Shown piece after piece: positions 21,097-33,130 of a DNA stretch of 64,000 nt. The notes beneath the pieces are model-generated. The model saw nothing but the letters and a program-made list of their open reading frames with translations, was not told the origin of the DNA and ran no database searches. Origin of the DNA: Rhinopomastus cyanomelas (Eukaryota > Chordata > Aves > Bucerotiformes > Rhinopomastidae); the NCBI GenBank assembly GCA_013400115.1, contig VXBP01007098.1, positions 992,001 to 1,056,000 on the forward strand, in the 5' to 3' direction. The translations under genes were made by a program, and so were the position numbers. Each line of letters starts with the position of its first letter. Positions within the stretch are counted from its first letter, which is position 1.

Positions 21097-24000
21097 AAGG
21101 TTAAGTGCAGCTAGCAGGTCTTAAAATCTGTGTGGGTGTTTTGCAATTCCTCGCTGCACGGTGGTAACAATGAGGAGCAGACTACCTCCTCAGCTGAAGA
21201 CTTGGGAGTCAACGTGTCCTTTCCATCTGTTTAGATGCCAAGAACTATGTTTGTTTAATTTTTCAGCACAGTTTCTGATGCTACCCAGAGTAGGCAGACG
21301 TGCTGGCAATAGCATTTGAAAGTGGCTCACTTCCAGAAAATCTTGTTACCCTCCAAGAATGTTTTTCGAGCTGTTAAAACCCCAAGTAGCAAACACTGTC
21401 TTGAGCACATTTTACCTTGCAAACAGAGTGTCGCTCTGCCAGACCACTGGCTTTGCCAGGCAAGGTCCAATTGCATTCAGGACTTTGATAGACATTGATA
21501 TCAAGAAGGCAGTGTATTCACTTCTAGAGCATAAAGCAGTGGCTATTTCCTCTGCTAGCAGGGTTTGATGCTGTTTTCCCATTAGAGATTGACCAACCCA
21601 TTGCATCATGTGCTGCAGATCTCATAAACGCGGCGTTTTCTCACACAGGTTTGCAGTATCAGCTTAAGCTCTCAAGGTTCCAAGGCAGACTGTCCAAATC
21701 TGGAATCCCTTCATCTCTATAAAATACAGGTTAAGGTTCAACGTTTCTTGCAGTGGTTCAGTTCTACACAAAGAGGAAACAGATTACTTTCCTCTGGGTG
21801 GTGAAGACAAAGAAAGAACAATTCAGCCTTTGGTAGGCCTCCTGCTAAAGATGGCAGAAGCCAGTACAAACTGCAGTCTCACTGCCAGCTATTCTTCCTG
21901 AGCTGAGTCACTTAGTGTGTTGGAATGAACTTCAGCAGCATAAAAGAAAGCTCTTGCAGCATTCTGTAGGCTGGTGATTGGATATCAAAATGTGATACGG
22001 CTCAGAAGCATCTCTCATAGGAGAGTGATGACAGATGAAAGAGAGAACGGGCTGTGGAGAGAGAGACTTGCTGAAACAATGATCTCACCTTTGATTAAGG
22101 TATTTTGATCCCTCTTCATTGCATTTATCTGTATTCTGAGGGTCATGCTGGATTCTTTGTAGCTGTCAGAAGCGGTAAAGACTGATGAACTAGGGTCTGA
22201 ACCAGGTCAGGAAATTCCATCCTTTCTCTCGAGCAAGACTACGGTGCAGTGGTGGTGTGTGCAGCTGTTGTACTCTAAGTCATTTGAGGCTGGGGTAAAC
22301 ATGACGTGCTAATGCATAATACAAAAGTCTATTTTTGAGCAACAAAGGCACAAGTGAACACATCACACAATGGTGCCATAGTCTCAGCTGGTGCTTTGTC
22401 TATCCAAGCTCGTTATCCAGATCAGTAAGGCTGTAGCCAAGTGATTTGAGGCTATCTATCTACGAACAGCTTTGCTACAGCAAAGTGTAAAGAATGCAGC
22501 TAAATTACCCTACAATAAGACTCCTGGAGATGAAGAGAAAGGTTTCTCTTGAGTTGAAATGTTCTACCAGGAGTGGGTTTTTCTTATCTTTTAAAATAAA
22601 ATCTTTCCCAGCTAATTGCAGCATCACCAGCTCACCATGGGGAACATAAGAGAATAAAGAAAAAAGAAACAAAAAATTGTGAAGACGACTGAAAAAAGCA
22701 TGGTAGGAGGGGAGGGGAGAACACCACGAAGCAACGTAGACCTTTTCCTTCCCAAGTTATTGCACTGTATTCAAATTGTCTCTCTGCAGTATCTGAGTCA
22801 AAAAGGCTGACAAGTAATTCAGATCACCAGCTCCCCAGTATGTCAAACCCTGGCTTCTTACACACGTGGTAGGAAGAAAATGATGCTTAGCCCAGGTATG
22901 GCAGATGCTTCTCTTCAGTGACTGCATGTTCTTTGGAGGGACAGAGAGAGACAACACTACTTCACTGTATAACATTTTCATTTGGGCTGGATAGTGGAAA
23001 GCATCTCTCTACTTCTTCACCCCTTCCTTTACAGTAGGAGTTAAAGAAACTTTCCAAGACATGGAAAGCAGGTCTCCAGTTTTCTGGTGAAGCATCCTAA
23101 TCACTGACTATGACAAGTCTCTTCCAGAGGTGCCATAGTGGAATACAGCTTAAATATCCTTGATCAATCTTGTTTAAAAAAACCCCCAAATACCATTCTC
23201 CACGCTCACACTGCTGTCCCCCACTCAGGTGCACACAGTGGAGCCCATGTGAGGTACTATCTTGCTTATAGCAACCTCTTTGCACAGTTCCTCCTGGACA
23301 CAGCACAGTCTGACCCCACTGCTGAGCATCCCCAGCGACTCCTCACCACACACCCACCCTAGCACTGTGTCTGCTCTTTGCATTACAGCTCTGGCTAAAC
23401 GGGCAAACCCCAGCGGTATGTTTTTTGTCAGCAATATAGATCGTCCTCCCCGTTATCTCTCGGGAATATTTTGTGCTGCACAATGACAAGGAGCCTTTTC
23501 ACCCAGCACGTATCACCAATAAATATGCTACTTTATCACGTTCGTTTGCGTGTTTGCAAATTTGCCAATTTGCAAAATTTGGTGTTTGGATCCCATAATC
23601 ATCACAACAAATGACTCAGGGCTGCTGAATGGCACTCAAGAGCTTCTTTCACATAAGCAGGAGGAATGATGCTCACAGCCACTGCAGTTCACCTACCCTC
23701 TAGTAGTCACATATTGATTCCTCCCAAATTTAATCTTTCAGTACTTTGGACCAGACAGTAAATAGGCTTCCTCATGACAGGAGATGGAAATTGACCCTGT
23801 TTGTAGCCTTCATGACCCTTTCGGCTTCAAACCTTTTTCATCATCTGCTGAGATTGTGAAAGATATTGTTTCTGAAAACAGGGCAAAAATCAGCAAACCT
23901 GGAGAAATTAGTTTTACACTGTTCCCCTTCCAATAGAAGTGGCCAGATCCACCCTCTCTGTAACTTGACTGAACCACAGTGAGCTTGGCCTTGGCACCTA

Positions 24001-26544
24001 TCACACCAAGCAATTTGAGAGAGATACTGGGATTGCCCTCGGAAGCCATGTATTTCCCATCCTCTCTGTCCTTTCAAGTTTCAGGTAGAGAAGAAAGTGT
24101 TTTCTTCCAAGTTAAATGACAGATAACTTTCTGTCCTGTTTCTGTAGGCTGGAGGCAATGATAAGGAGGGCATAGGAAGAGGAAGAGGGAGGAAGGGAGA
24201 ATCACTTGTTTCTACAGGCATATACTGGCTGTGTCAGAAAGCCCGGCATGTCTTTACATTGTACCTCTAACACATCACCTGTTAAAGAGGGAAGAGAACC
24301 ACATCTTGGGAAATGCTTCCTTTGTGATGCTGGGAACAGAAAACTCTGTGATGCTGAACAAGAAACACACCATTTCAGGTACCACATCTTTGTGAGCAGC
24401 CCGTCTGCTCTGTACTTGTTTTTCTTTGCACTGTCTGAGTCATCTCCTCTAGATGGATGTCCCAGGTCAGTCTTACAGGAACAAACGTCCTTGACTGCCC
24501 TGCACATTTACCAGCTATTCTCCAATGTCCTTGTTAGAGAAGAGGTCACTACATACTTGCCTAGGGACACAGGTGTACCCACAGAGGTACAGTGTGACAG
24601 TGCCGAGACAAATGTGCACACACAGTATTGACCTTGGCAGTCACAGACCTTGTGAAGCACCAGCAGAAATCCTGCCTTTAACCAGCACAGCCCTTGCCAA
24701 GCCTCATAGTAAAATAAACCATTATTTGAGGCATCTGCCCTTTCAGGATTCTGTGTGCTACATGCCCCGGAGCAACTGAGACCCACAGCTCTTGCTGCCC
24801 AGAGCACAAGGCAGACGGTGACACTGTTGCACCATCAGGAAAAGGACCACAACACTGCACTTCAGCCAGGCACACACCTACACCTGCAGAGAAACCCTGT
24901 ACTTGAAAAATCTCCTTTTGCTTCCACATTTCTGCAGGGCTCTGTCAAGCCACTGGTACAGAGTTTCAGCAAAATCCTCCGTGCTTGGGTGTCGTGGTTT
25001 TACCTGCTTTCTGGTGGGTCTCGGCTAGAGGCTGGATGCACTGGGAAGCCTCACCTGCTGCAGAACCACTCTTGGCTCTTATCTTTGCACTGTCTGCTTT
25101 CCCCTTCCTGCTTCCAGTTCAGTTTATCAGCTTCATAGATTTAGTCTTTCTTCCCGGCTGGCAGACTTCTTTTACATTCATCGACGGGCAGTGCATTTTC
25201 TCGCTGCAATTAATCACAGGCTTTCTGGCACATGACTAAATAACAATAATTAACCCAGCAGCTAGACTTTCCCTGGGTTAGATCGTGATGCTCTGTGCTG
25301 GCTCTTCACTGCATTTGCTTGCTGTGCGTGCTGCTTTCTCGGCTAGGTTACCTTCAGGCGTACCATGTGCTTGAGTAGCAATCAGAAACAGGAAAAGTGA
25401 GGCAGGCCATGAGATGATTACTTTAGTTAGATTTTTCTGTTTTAAAAACCAAAAAGCATCAGCAGACCAAATACACCCAGGAGAGCAGCTTTTTTCCCCC
25501 CATACTCCTTAAAACAAGCTGTTGTATAGCTGTATCAAAGAATCTGATGGGACATCCAGTTACTCCAGGTACTTCAGCTGCTGAATTGGATTGGTCATGA
25601 GCTGTTACCATTGCTCACGAAAAGCAAGTGAGATTGGAAAGATGAGGAGTTTGTGTTTGAAGGACCAGAACAGATTCAGATCTCAAGCACTTGTCAGGGT
25701 CAGTCTGCACCTATCATTCTTTAAGGTCTTGAAGAATCCTACTGTGCTGCTGCACGGGCAAAAAGTCTTGACATAAACAATCTCCAAGAGCCAGAAGAGG
25801 TCCTGACAAGACATTCACACCATACCTCCCCAGCCAAAGAAGCAGGGTCCTGGTGAGAATTTGAAGCAGTAGCTGATGTATCTGAGAGGAGGCAATGTGC
25901 TTCTGGCATCCCAAGAACAAAAGGGCTTGTACCTACAGACACAACAGGTCTGTGTTTGTGATTTACTAGGCTAAGAAGATTCTCTGTTCAAGAAGAATAA
26001 AGTATTCAAAGATGAACCTTTTCAGTGTTGGAAACCCTACCAGAGCTGTGCTTTCATTCTGCAAATGCTATGGGGAGTGACATTGCCTACAGCTGAGAAA
26101 ATTTTGAATAAATAAATCTGCTGAGCCAAGACCTCTTTCAGTGTGAAACCAGTTACCCCCTTCCCAGGTAAATCTCCCTGCCAAGATTTTCCCCTGAGAA
26201 AAACCCAGAAGCATTCAGACTGGTCCTGCCACAAGCAAGCTCTCCATGTGTCTGCTCGGAGAGCTGCCAGCCTCCAGCAGCTGGGAACAGCACAGAGACC
26301 TCCCACTCACTGCCAAAGAGAACTCACTGGGCTGCTCAGCTACCCAAAGCCATTCCACAGCTGTCTGGGAAATGGCCTGGTCTCAGGCTACTCATAGTGT
26401 CAATCAGAGTTCACAGCACAGGTTTATGCTTGTTACCTGTGTTGTGGGTTGTTACAGCAACCATAATCCTACCTACTCAGTCCTACTGAGAGAGAGCACA
26501 GTAAGGAAACACCCCAGCATGGAAGCCAACACTGATTCTGTACA
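21097..26544. other. Repeat-poor intergenic block
   Basis: About 5.4 kb with almost no CR1, unlike the flanks. Open frames of 60-141 codons (for example 24206-24631 and 24755-25138) have no recognisable domain and are within chance expectation. The clearest local structure is a POU/FOX-like palindrome at 23553-23576. The stretch 22670-22730 is purine-rich. Confidence 0.5.
23553..23576. promoter_or_regulatory. Palindromic TTTGCAAAT motif pair
   Basis: A 9-base perfect inverted repeat (TTTGCAAAT ... ATTTGCAAA) with a 6-base spacer, preceded by GTTTGCGT and followed by GGTGTTTGG. The arms look like octamer (ATTTGCA) and forkhead-type (TGTTTGC) sites. A regulatory role is inferred only. Confidence 0.35.
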
Positions 26545-27064
26545 ACATCTGGAATACCCTGTCCAGTTCTGGGCCCCTCAGTTCAAGGACATAGAGCTGC
26601 TGGAGACAGTCCAGCGCAGAGCCATGAAGATGATGGAGGCAGTCAGGAGTAGAACATCTCCCTCATGAGGAAGGGCTGAGGCAGCTGGTTCTCTTGAGCT
26701 TGGCAAAAAGGAGACTGAGGGTTGATCTCATTAATGTTTATAAATATGTGAAGGATGGGTGTCAGGAGGATGGAGCCAGGGCCTGCTCGGTGTCATCTAA
26801 TGATAGGATAAAGGGCAATGGGTGTCCGCTGGAACATAGGAGGTTCCACATAAATATGAGAAGGAACTTCTTCCCAGTGAGGGTGACAGAGCACTGGAAT
26901 GGGCTGCCCAGGTGGGTTGTGGAGTCTCCTTCTCGGGTGACATTTAAAACCCACCTGGATGTGTTCCTGTGTGACTGGATCTAGGTGATCCTGCTGTATC
27001 AGGGGGATTGGACTGGATGATCTTTCGAGGTCACTTCCAATCCCTGATGTTCTGTGATTCTGTG
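26545..27064 (+). repeat. CR1 retrotransposon, sense, about 520 bp
   Basis: Sense CR1 from CTGTCCAGTTCTGGGCCCCT, through GAGACTGAGGGTTGATCTCA, GGAGGTTCCACATAAATATG and GAGGAAGGGC, to the terminus GATGATCTTTCGAGGTCACT and TTCTGTGATTCTGTG. The low divergence suggests a fairly young copy. The 96-codon frame at 26694-26984 is repeat-derived. Confidence 0.92.
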
Positions 27065-28069
27065 TGTGTGCTCTGTGGAAAAACAAAAGGAACATCAGCA
27101 CAGGGACTGTTGTTCCAACACCATAGAACCACTACATTTACTGCAAGTTACTACAACCAACCAATAAGAAAGAACAAACACCAACGGAACGCGCTGTGTT
27201 TTCAGCTCATTGTTCCGTTTAGAACTCCAGTAATGAAAACAAACCCACACAGGAAAAGCCATTTTGAAGTGGAGGCAGGATGAGAACCTTGTAGAGGCAA
27301 AAAAAATGCTATCTTGTCTCAAATGATCACACAGATGGGAAAATCATTCGAGCAATTGCAAGGTTGACAGAAATTTGGGAGGATTAGCGACACCCCAAAG
27401 GCTGAGGAAAGGTTCCTCTCTGTCCAACACGTCTTGACGCTTCTGCAGACAGCAAGTTCGCACACTGCACTTCTGAGCTCACACCAAAGCTCCCAAGCTT
27501 GTCAAGACTATAGATGCTGCAGTTGCCAACCCAGGGCTGTAAAACCTCTACAGGTGTTGCCATTTCTCTTTTTCTCTGTAGTGGTTTTTTTTGTAGAGAT
27601 GGCTCATGTAATATCTCGACTCCTGAGCAAGACAAACTCTGTCACTGTGCCAGTTCTTAGCACTAGGCGATGGAGGGCAAAGATAAGGCTTCAGACGTGT
27701 CCCACTTATATGTCAAAATCCTGCAGCCTTGACAAGTATTTTAGTGCTGTGCCTTCCCTGAATGCTAAACTTCTTCCTGGAACTATCTTGTGCTTTACAG
27801 TATAGCTCTTTTTCTACTCTGGTTTACAAGTGCTCTCTTTCATCTGCAGAGGAAGAAAGCCCCTCACTAAAATTAGGGCTGTGTTTTTCCAGTCTTTACT
27901 CAGGCATGTGGCACACTTGAACTATTCATACAAGGTGTGATTACAAGCTAAGGTATCTTCACACCTTTTTCATCCCTAAGTGTTCCTTATCAGAGCTTAA
28001 CTGCTGTTCATCTCTGCGAGATTTAAAAAGAATCTTTTACTAGTAGTCTGGTATCTTCTCACCATCTTC
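27065..28069. other. Intergenic stretch, nothing identified
   Basis: Single-copy-like DNA between two CR1s. The 123-codon frame at 27434-27805 has no domain I recognise. Confidence 0.45.
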
Positions 28070-28735
28070 AGATGTGATGGAGTGGAGAGAGCACTTACAA
28101 AATTTGCAGATGACACCAAGGCAGGAGTGGATGGAAGCACTTCAGAGGATGGCATCAGAATGTAGAATTATCTCAGCACATGGGAGAAGAGCCTAAAACT
28201 ATCAAGACAGAATTTAGCGACAGTGCGCACAAAGCACTACACGAAGAACCGAAAGATCAAGTTCACAAATACAAAATGAGGAATCATAGGAGAGGTGCAA
28301 GGACCAAAAAAAAGGATGTGAGAGAGCTACAGCATGACTCAAAGCAAACATGAGCAAAGCAGGTAAATCTCCTGAAAGGCAAATCTCATACCGAGATGTA
28401 TTATTGCAGGAGTGTCATGTTCAACAGGGAATTATTCAGCTCTGCAAGGCACTGGTGAAGACCCAGCTGGCATAATGGATCTGGTTCTGGCTGGCTTTTT
28501 AAAAGAGCAGTAAGAATACAAGACATTTAGAAAATCAGAAAGAGCTCAGATAATTAGGTTGGTCACTCCAGAAGCTCCAAAGGGAGATTTTATAATAGTT
28601 TTCCAGTATGTGAAAGACTGTCCAAGAAAGGACAACAATTACTCATCCACTTTGCCCAGTTTTCAGGAAAGAATCCACTGAATCCTGCAGAACAGCAGTT
28701 AGATGTTGGAGACAAATCAGAGGATAATCCTTAAG
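28070..28735 (+). repeat. Old CR1 copy with reverse-transcriptase coding remnant
   Basis: A degenerate sense CR1. ACAAAATTTGCAGATGACAC encodes KFADDTK, the FADD catalytic-box context of CR1 reverse transcriptase. Downstream, CTCTGCAAGGCACTGGTGAA matches the CR1 'lckalvk' region. Frameshifts and stops are frequent. It is older than neighbouring copies and lacks a clean 3' terminus. Confidence 0.7.
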
Positions 28736-29152
28736 GAGACTCAGGACTCTCTGCTAGTGGAATATTTTATGAACACATCTGGCAGTGCTACAGGTATATT
28801 TATCCCAATTGGAGTGGGCAAATTATCTCAGTGATTTCATACATCTTCTCAGTGTTCTAAATCCTATTTTATCAACAGCTCCATCCAGTGCCTTTTTGTT
28901 TGCCACAGCAGTTGAGACTGATCTGCAGGTGCTTTTCAGATGCTTCAGCACTGGTAGTTACAAACTCATGATCAAACACTACCTTTCTCACGCTTTTGTT
29001 GGACCAGCAGATGCCATTTTCACCATCTAACTGCTCCTTGCTTGCACATGTTGGTTTTCCAGTAAGAAAGTCCTCAGGGGGGTTGCATCCCCTCTTCTTT
29101 CTCCAGTTCACTGTGTATGGTCCTAGCTACATGGTAGGGGCAGACTCAAATG

Positions 29153-29341
29153 TCACAGAATCACAGAACATTAGGGATTGGAAGAGACCTTGAAAGATCA
29201 TCCAGTCCAATCCACATGCCACAGCAGGATCTCCTAGATCAAGTCACACAGGAATGCATCCAGGCAGGTTTTAAACCTCTCCAGAGAAGGAGACTCCACA
29301 ACTCCCTGGGCAGCCCCTTCCAGTGCTCTGTCACCCTCACA
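29153..29341 (-). repeat. CR1 retrotransposon fragment, antisense
   Basis: Antisense CR1: TCACAGAACATTAGGGATTG, GATCATCCAGTCCAATCC, then GAGAAGGAGACTCCACAACT and CAGTGCTCTGTCACCCTCAC. Confidence 0.9.
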
Positions 29342-30609
29342 ATATATGAGGTGTATGAGTGCCACATACACCCTCTTTCTGGTGACTCCTAGATTTTGTT
29401 CTGATATAAGACCCATCTTTTCTAGGTCACCCTGAATTTTTGTACTCCCCGTGGCTGAAAGCAGAGAAGGTTTATTCCGTGTTCAGCTGCCTGTCTCTAC
29501 CCCAGGATCAGCTCCACTGAAGATAGAGTCTGAGATACAGCCTCCCAGCTTGACTTGCAGGCTGCTCTGCGGGTGCTGGGTGAGTCACACCCCTGCACCA
29601 GGGCCCAGCAAATGTCCAATCCACACCATGCTTCCAGTTTACTCTCTGCATGCTGCTTCAAAAGATGACCCATAAAACAGAGGTCTCTGCCAGAACCTGA
29701 AAGTCAAACATCACTTCCAGATCCCTCCTTTCCCACTGCACTGCAGACCTGCAGCAGCTTTATGATGCAGGGGCCTAGAGGAAAGAACCAGCTTCTTTTC
29801 TCCATGTAGGTCTGCAGTGCAACACAGGAGCCTGTGCAGTGAAGGAATGAGGGTACCACCATCACCTCAACTGCTCCGTTGTAGTGGGGAGCAGCATGAA
29901 CAGTGTTTGCCCAGTTCTCTGCTCTGCTGTGTGCTGCAGACTGTGGTGTGATATCAGCGTGTGTGAGGTAACTTCAATTACAGGAAACAGTTTAGCTGCA
30001 GGAGAAGGGAGCACCATGCAAAGTGATGTGCATCACTACTACACAGCAGCTCCTACCAATTATCCTGTCCACATCCCAAAACACCCAGCAGTGCAATTAA
30101 CACAGACAGTAAAGCTCAATGGCAACTTCAGGATTGAGACCCACGAAGATAAACAGACTGGAGATCTGCCATGCATCGACCTGCAATGCTTTCATTATCG
30201 TTAGAGAGTGTCCCTGCTCCACAGACAACCAAACCTGCTTGTGAAGAGGTACTAAAGCAAAATGTAGAAGCTTTCATGCAGATAATTGTTTTCTATTTGC
30301 AAGTGCTGCTACTTTCAGTACACTTTTGTCTTTCAAAAACTTATTTAAAGTCAGAATAAAGGAAGACTCCTGGTGGAACTTGAACCTGTCCTCAACCAGC
30401 TGTTGATGTATCAGTGTGCATCAAGAAAAGTCACTGCATGGATGCACTCAGGTGAGTCCTAGCCACAACAGAAAAGCTTCTGGAGAGAGACATTTGCACT
30501 TGCACACAAAATGCAGGGGCTCATGTGCACACCATTCAGCCTCCACCAGTCCTGCCCAGTTCTTCCCCTGCCTCTCAGCAGTCATGTATTGCAGAAGGTG
30601 AAAAGTCAT
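29342..30609. other. Intergenic stretch, nothing identified
   Basis: No CR1 or recognisable gene is seen. The 106-codon frame at 29884-30204 has no known domain or codon-level support. Confidence 0.45.
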
Positions 30610-31008
30610 AAGATCACAGGATCACAGGATGTTAGGGGTTGGAAGGGACCCAAGAGATCATCGAGTCCAACCCCCCTGACGGAGCAGGACAAAACTATCT
30701 AACACAGATCACAGAGGAACTCATCCAGGCGGCCTTGAAAGTCCCCAGAGAAGGAGACTCCACCACCTCCCTGGGGAGTCTGTTCCAGTGCTCTGTGACC
30801 CTCACAGCAAAGAAGTTCCCCCTTGTGTTGAGGTGGAACCTCCTCTGCTGCAACTTACACCCATTGCTCCTTGTCCTATCACAGGGAGCAAGTGAAAAGA
30901 GCCTGTCCCCCCCCTCCTGGCCAGCCTTCAGGTACTTATAAACATTGATCAAATCTCCCCTAAGTCTTCTCTTCTCCAGACTAAAAAGCCCCAAGTCCCT
31001 CAAAATTA
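30610..31008 (-). repeat. CR1 retrotransposon, antisense, about 400 bp
   Basis: Antisense CR1: GGATGTTAGGGGTTGGAAGG, ATCGAGTCCAACCCCCCTGA, CCTGGGGAGTCTGTTCCAGT, CATTGCTCCTTGTCCTATCA, and TCTTCTCTTCTCCAGACTAA. Confidence 0.92.
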
Positions 31009-31234
31009 GTTTCCACAACATCCTGGCATCAGCCTTTCCACAACAACACAGATTTATTTTCTCTCTTGCACTTTCTCAGTCATTCAATTCTCCACCTACC
31101 TCACCCTCCTGCCAGATTCTGATCCCTTCTCTCACACAGACAGGCCCTTTGCTCTGCAGAGCATCTCACTGGGTTCACTGGCTTACTCACACTGAACAGA
31201 AGGATTTTGTGTGTGAGGACAGTAAAGTCTCATT

Positions 31235-31460
31235 CTACTTGCTTTTTCTCCCATTCACAGCCTATGTTTTCCCATCTCACTTCTTATATCCTTCACTCTC
31301 TTCCTTTTTCTCCTTCCTTTCACAGCTCTCAATCTTTCTATTTCTTCCTTCCCGTTCCCCATTCCCTCTTCCAACTCCTCCTAAGAAAAATAAACACCAG
31401 GTAAAATTATCCTTATTCCTGCATCTATTTTCCAACCCTTTTCTGCCATTCTATGCTTTT
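31235..31460 (+). repeat. Pyrimidine-rich low-complexity tract
   Basis: A C/T-rich stretch (CTTCCTTTTTCTCC-type) that produces the longest open frame in the intergenic DNA (30945-31568, 207 codons, Ser/Phe/Leu/Pro-rich). That frame is a compositional artefact. Confidence 0.7.
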
Positions 31461-32914
31461 TTTCATTCACTCTCCTTCCTACACCCAGGGATATATTTCC
31501 TCAGCCACTTACTCATATATTTACTCACGTGTTATTGCTTTGGGATGTTGTCCTTGCAGAAGCCCTAAAGTTTTTCACACTTCCCATCAGCTCCCAGGTT
31601 TGGCTGATGTCCCCTACAGCTGGGGTAACTTTTTGTACTCCAGCCCTACAAGCCAGAGTACCAAATGCTGCTCATAGAGCATCTTGTTTTGTATTAGCTC
31701 AGCATTAAAAACAGTAGGACTACAGCTATGCAGGGTTTTGTAGGGACTGCAAAGTCTGTCCAGGATCTTACTAATGACATGAGGCTTAGCTGTGGCTCAG
31801 ACTTGTAAGAGACATAATAGGGAGCTCTCAACCTCCATGACCAGGGCATGGCAACCTTTGACCACCTACATGTTGCCTGTCCCACATTGCTCCAGAACTC
31901 TGAATAAGCAGAAATTCTACTGGAGTCCATAGGTGGGTGTTCACAGAGCTTTCCCAGAAGAAATGGCCCTGTCTAAAAGCAGCACTGAAAAGACCTGCCC
32001 ACCCTTCCCTACAACTCATGATACCCCAACACATCACTGCCCAAAGTTTGCCAAATGCCAATATAGCCTTGTGGTTGCTCCTGCAGAGCTCACAAGGAAA
32101 AGAGATGAACCTCCAGACAAGTAAGGTGCTTGGTGAGCAGCACTTAGGGGTCCAGGCAGGAAAGAAGCCAATGCAGGTTAACTTTTAGTTGTGCAGAGTC
32201 TCACATCACCAAATGTGCTCTTCAAGGCCAGGAGAATTTTGCTTTCGTGTTCAAAGGACTAAGAGAAGCCTTGTGGCATTTGCTTCTGATAAGACACAGC
32301 ACTTTTCCAGTGTGCAAGAAGGGGGATAAAAGAAATAAGAGAGAGAAAATAAAAGTAAAAGCGGATCGGTGAGATTTAACAACGAGGTGCTGGAATTCCC
32401 ACTACAGCTGATTTAAGCCTCAGCTTCTCAGCAAAGCAAATGCCGAAAGGCGTTCGAGTGTACCTCTAGCAGATGAAAGAGAAAAGCCTGGTACCTAATG
32501 CACCCATGTGAAACCTTTGGTTGGTTGGCAAGCCCTGAAGACAAGGGAGTGAAAGCCACCCTCCCCAGAGCACAGCATGCCCGTTTGACTTGGCTGGGAG
32601 TCAGGCTCTGCGTGCTTTCCCCACACCGCGCGCAGGAGTGAGCTCACTGGCGATGCACGGTAAGTAAATAACACAAACAAAGCTTGAAGCGTAACCAAAA
32701 GGCTGCAGAGAAGTTACCTGGGTATGGAATTCCCTTAGATACGGCAGGTGTCCTTCAGCACAGGGAAATACACTTCCACTGGAAGTCCATGGTAAAGCAA
32801 CTCCTGCTTTTCACCAGAGTTCTGGGTTAACCTGGCAGGAATTAAACACTTACAAGCATTTGCTCACTCCCTGCCACTTGAGATGGGAAGAGAATTGGGA
32901 AAAAAGTAAAACTT
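31461..32914. other. Intergenic stretch, nothing identified
   Basis: No named repeat or gene. A mildly CpG-containing segment lies near 32560-32660, with no promoter grammar that I can support. Confidence 0.4.
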
Positions 32915-32976
32915 GGCAGGGGGATTGGACTAGGAGGTCTCACGAGATCCCAGTCCCTAATGTTCTGTGATTCTGT
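32915..32976 (+). repeat. CR1 3' tail, sense
   Basis: GGCAGGGGGATTGGACTAGG, AGATCCCAGTCCCTAATG and TTCTGTGATTCTGT: the sense CR1 terminus, strongly 5'-truncated. Confidence 0.85.
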
Positions 32977-33055
32977 TTCAATACAGTGTAACAGGACAGA
33001 AGAATAAAGGAAAATAATAATAATGACAGAATAATATGCAAAACAAGTGAAGCAC

Positions 33056-33130
33056 AATGGACTGGGTACTGTTGAGTTAATGGTTGGACTTGAGGATCTT
33101 AAAGGTCTTTTCAAACCTAAATGATTCTAC
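33056..33130 (+). repeat. CR1 3' tail, sense
   Basis: GAGTTAATGGTTGGACTTGA, GGATCTTAAAGGTCTTTTCA, and AACCTAAATGATTCTAC. It is a different CR1 subfamily from the copy 80 bases to its left. Confidence 0.85.

Noticed and set aside
24206..24631. A 141-codon plus-strand frame
   Set aside because: No similarity that I can name, and overlapping opposite-strand frames of similar length suggest chance.
26694..26984. Coding potential in a 96-codon plus-strand frame
   Set aside because: It lies wholly within a sense CR1 and translates its 3' region.
30945..31568. A 207-codon plus-strand open frame
   Set aside because: It runs through a pyrimidine-rich tract and part of an antisense CR1. Composition (Ser, Phe, Leu, Pro) explains it, and no domain is visible.
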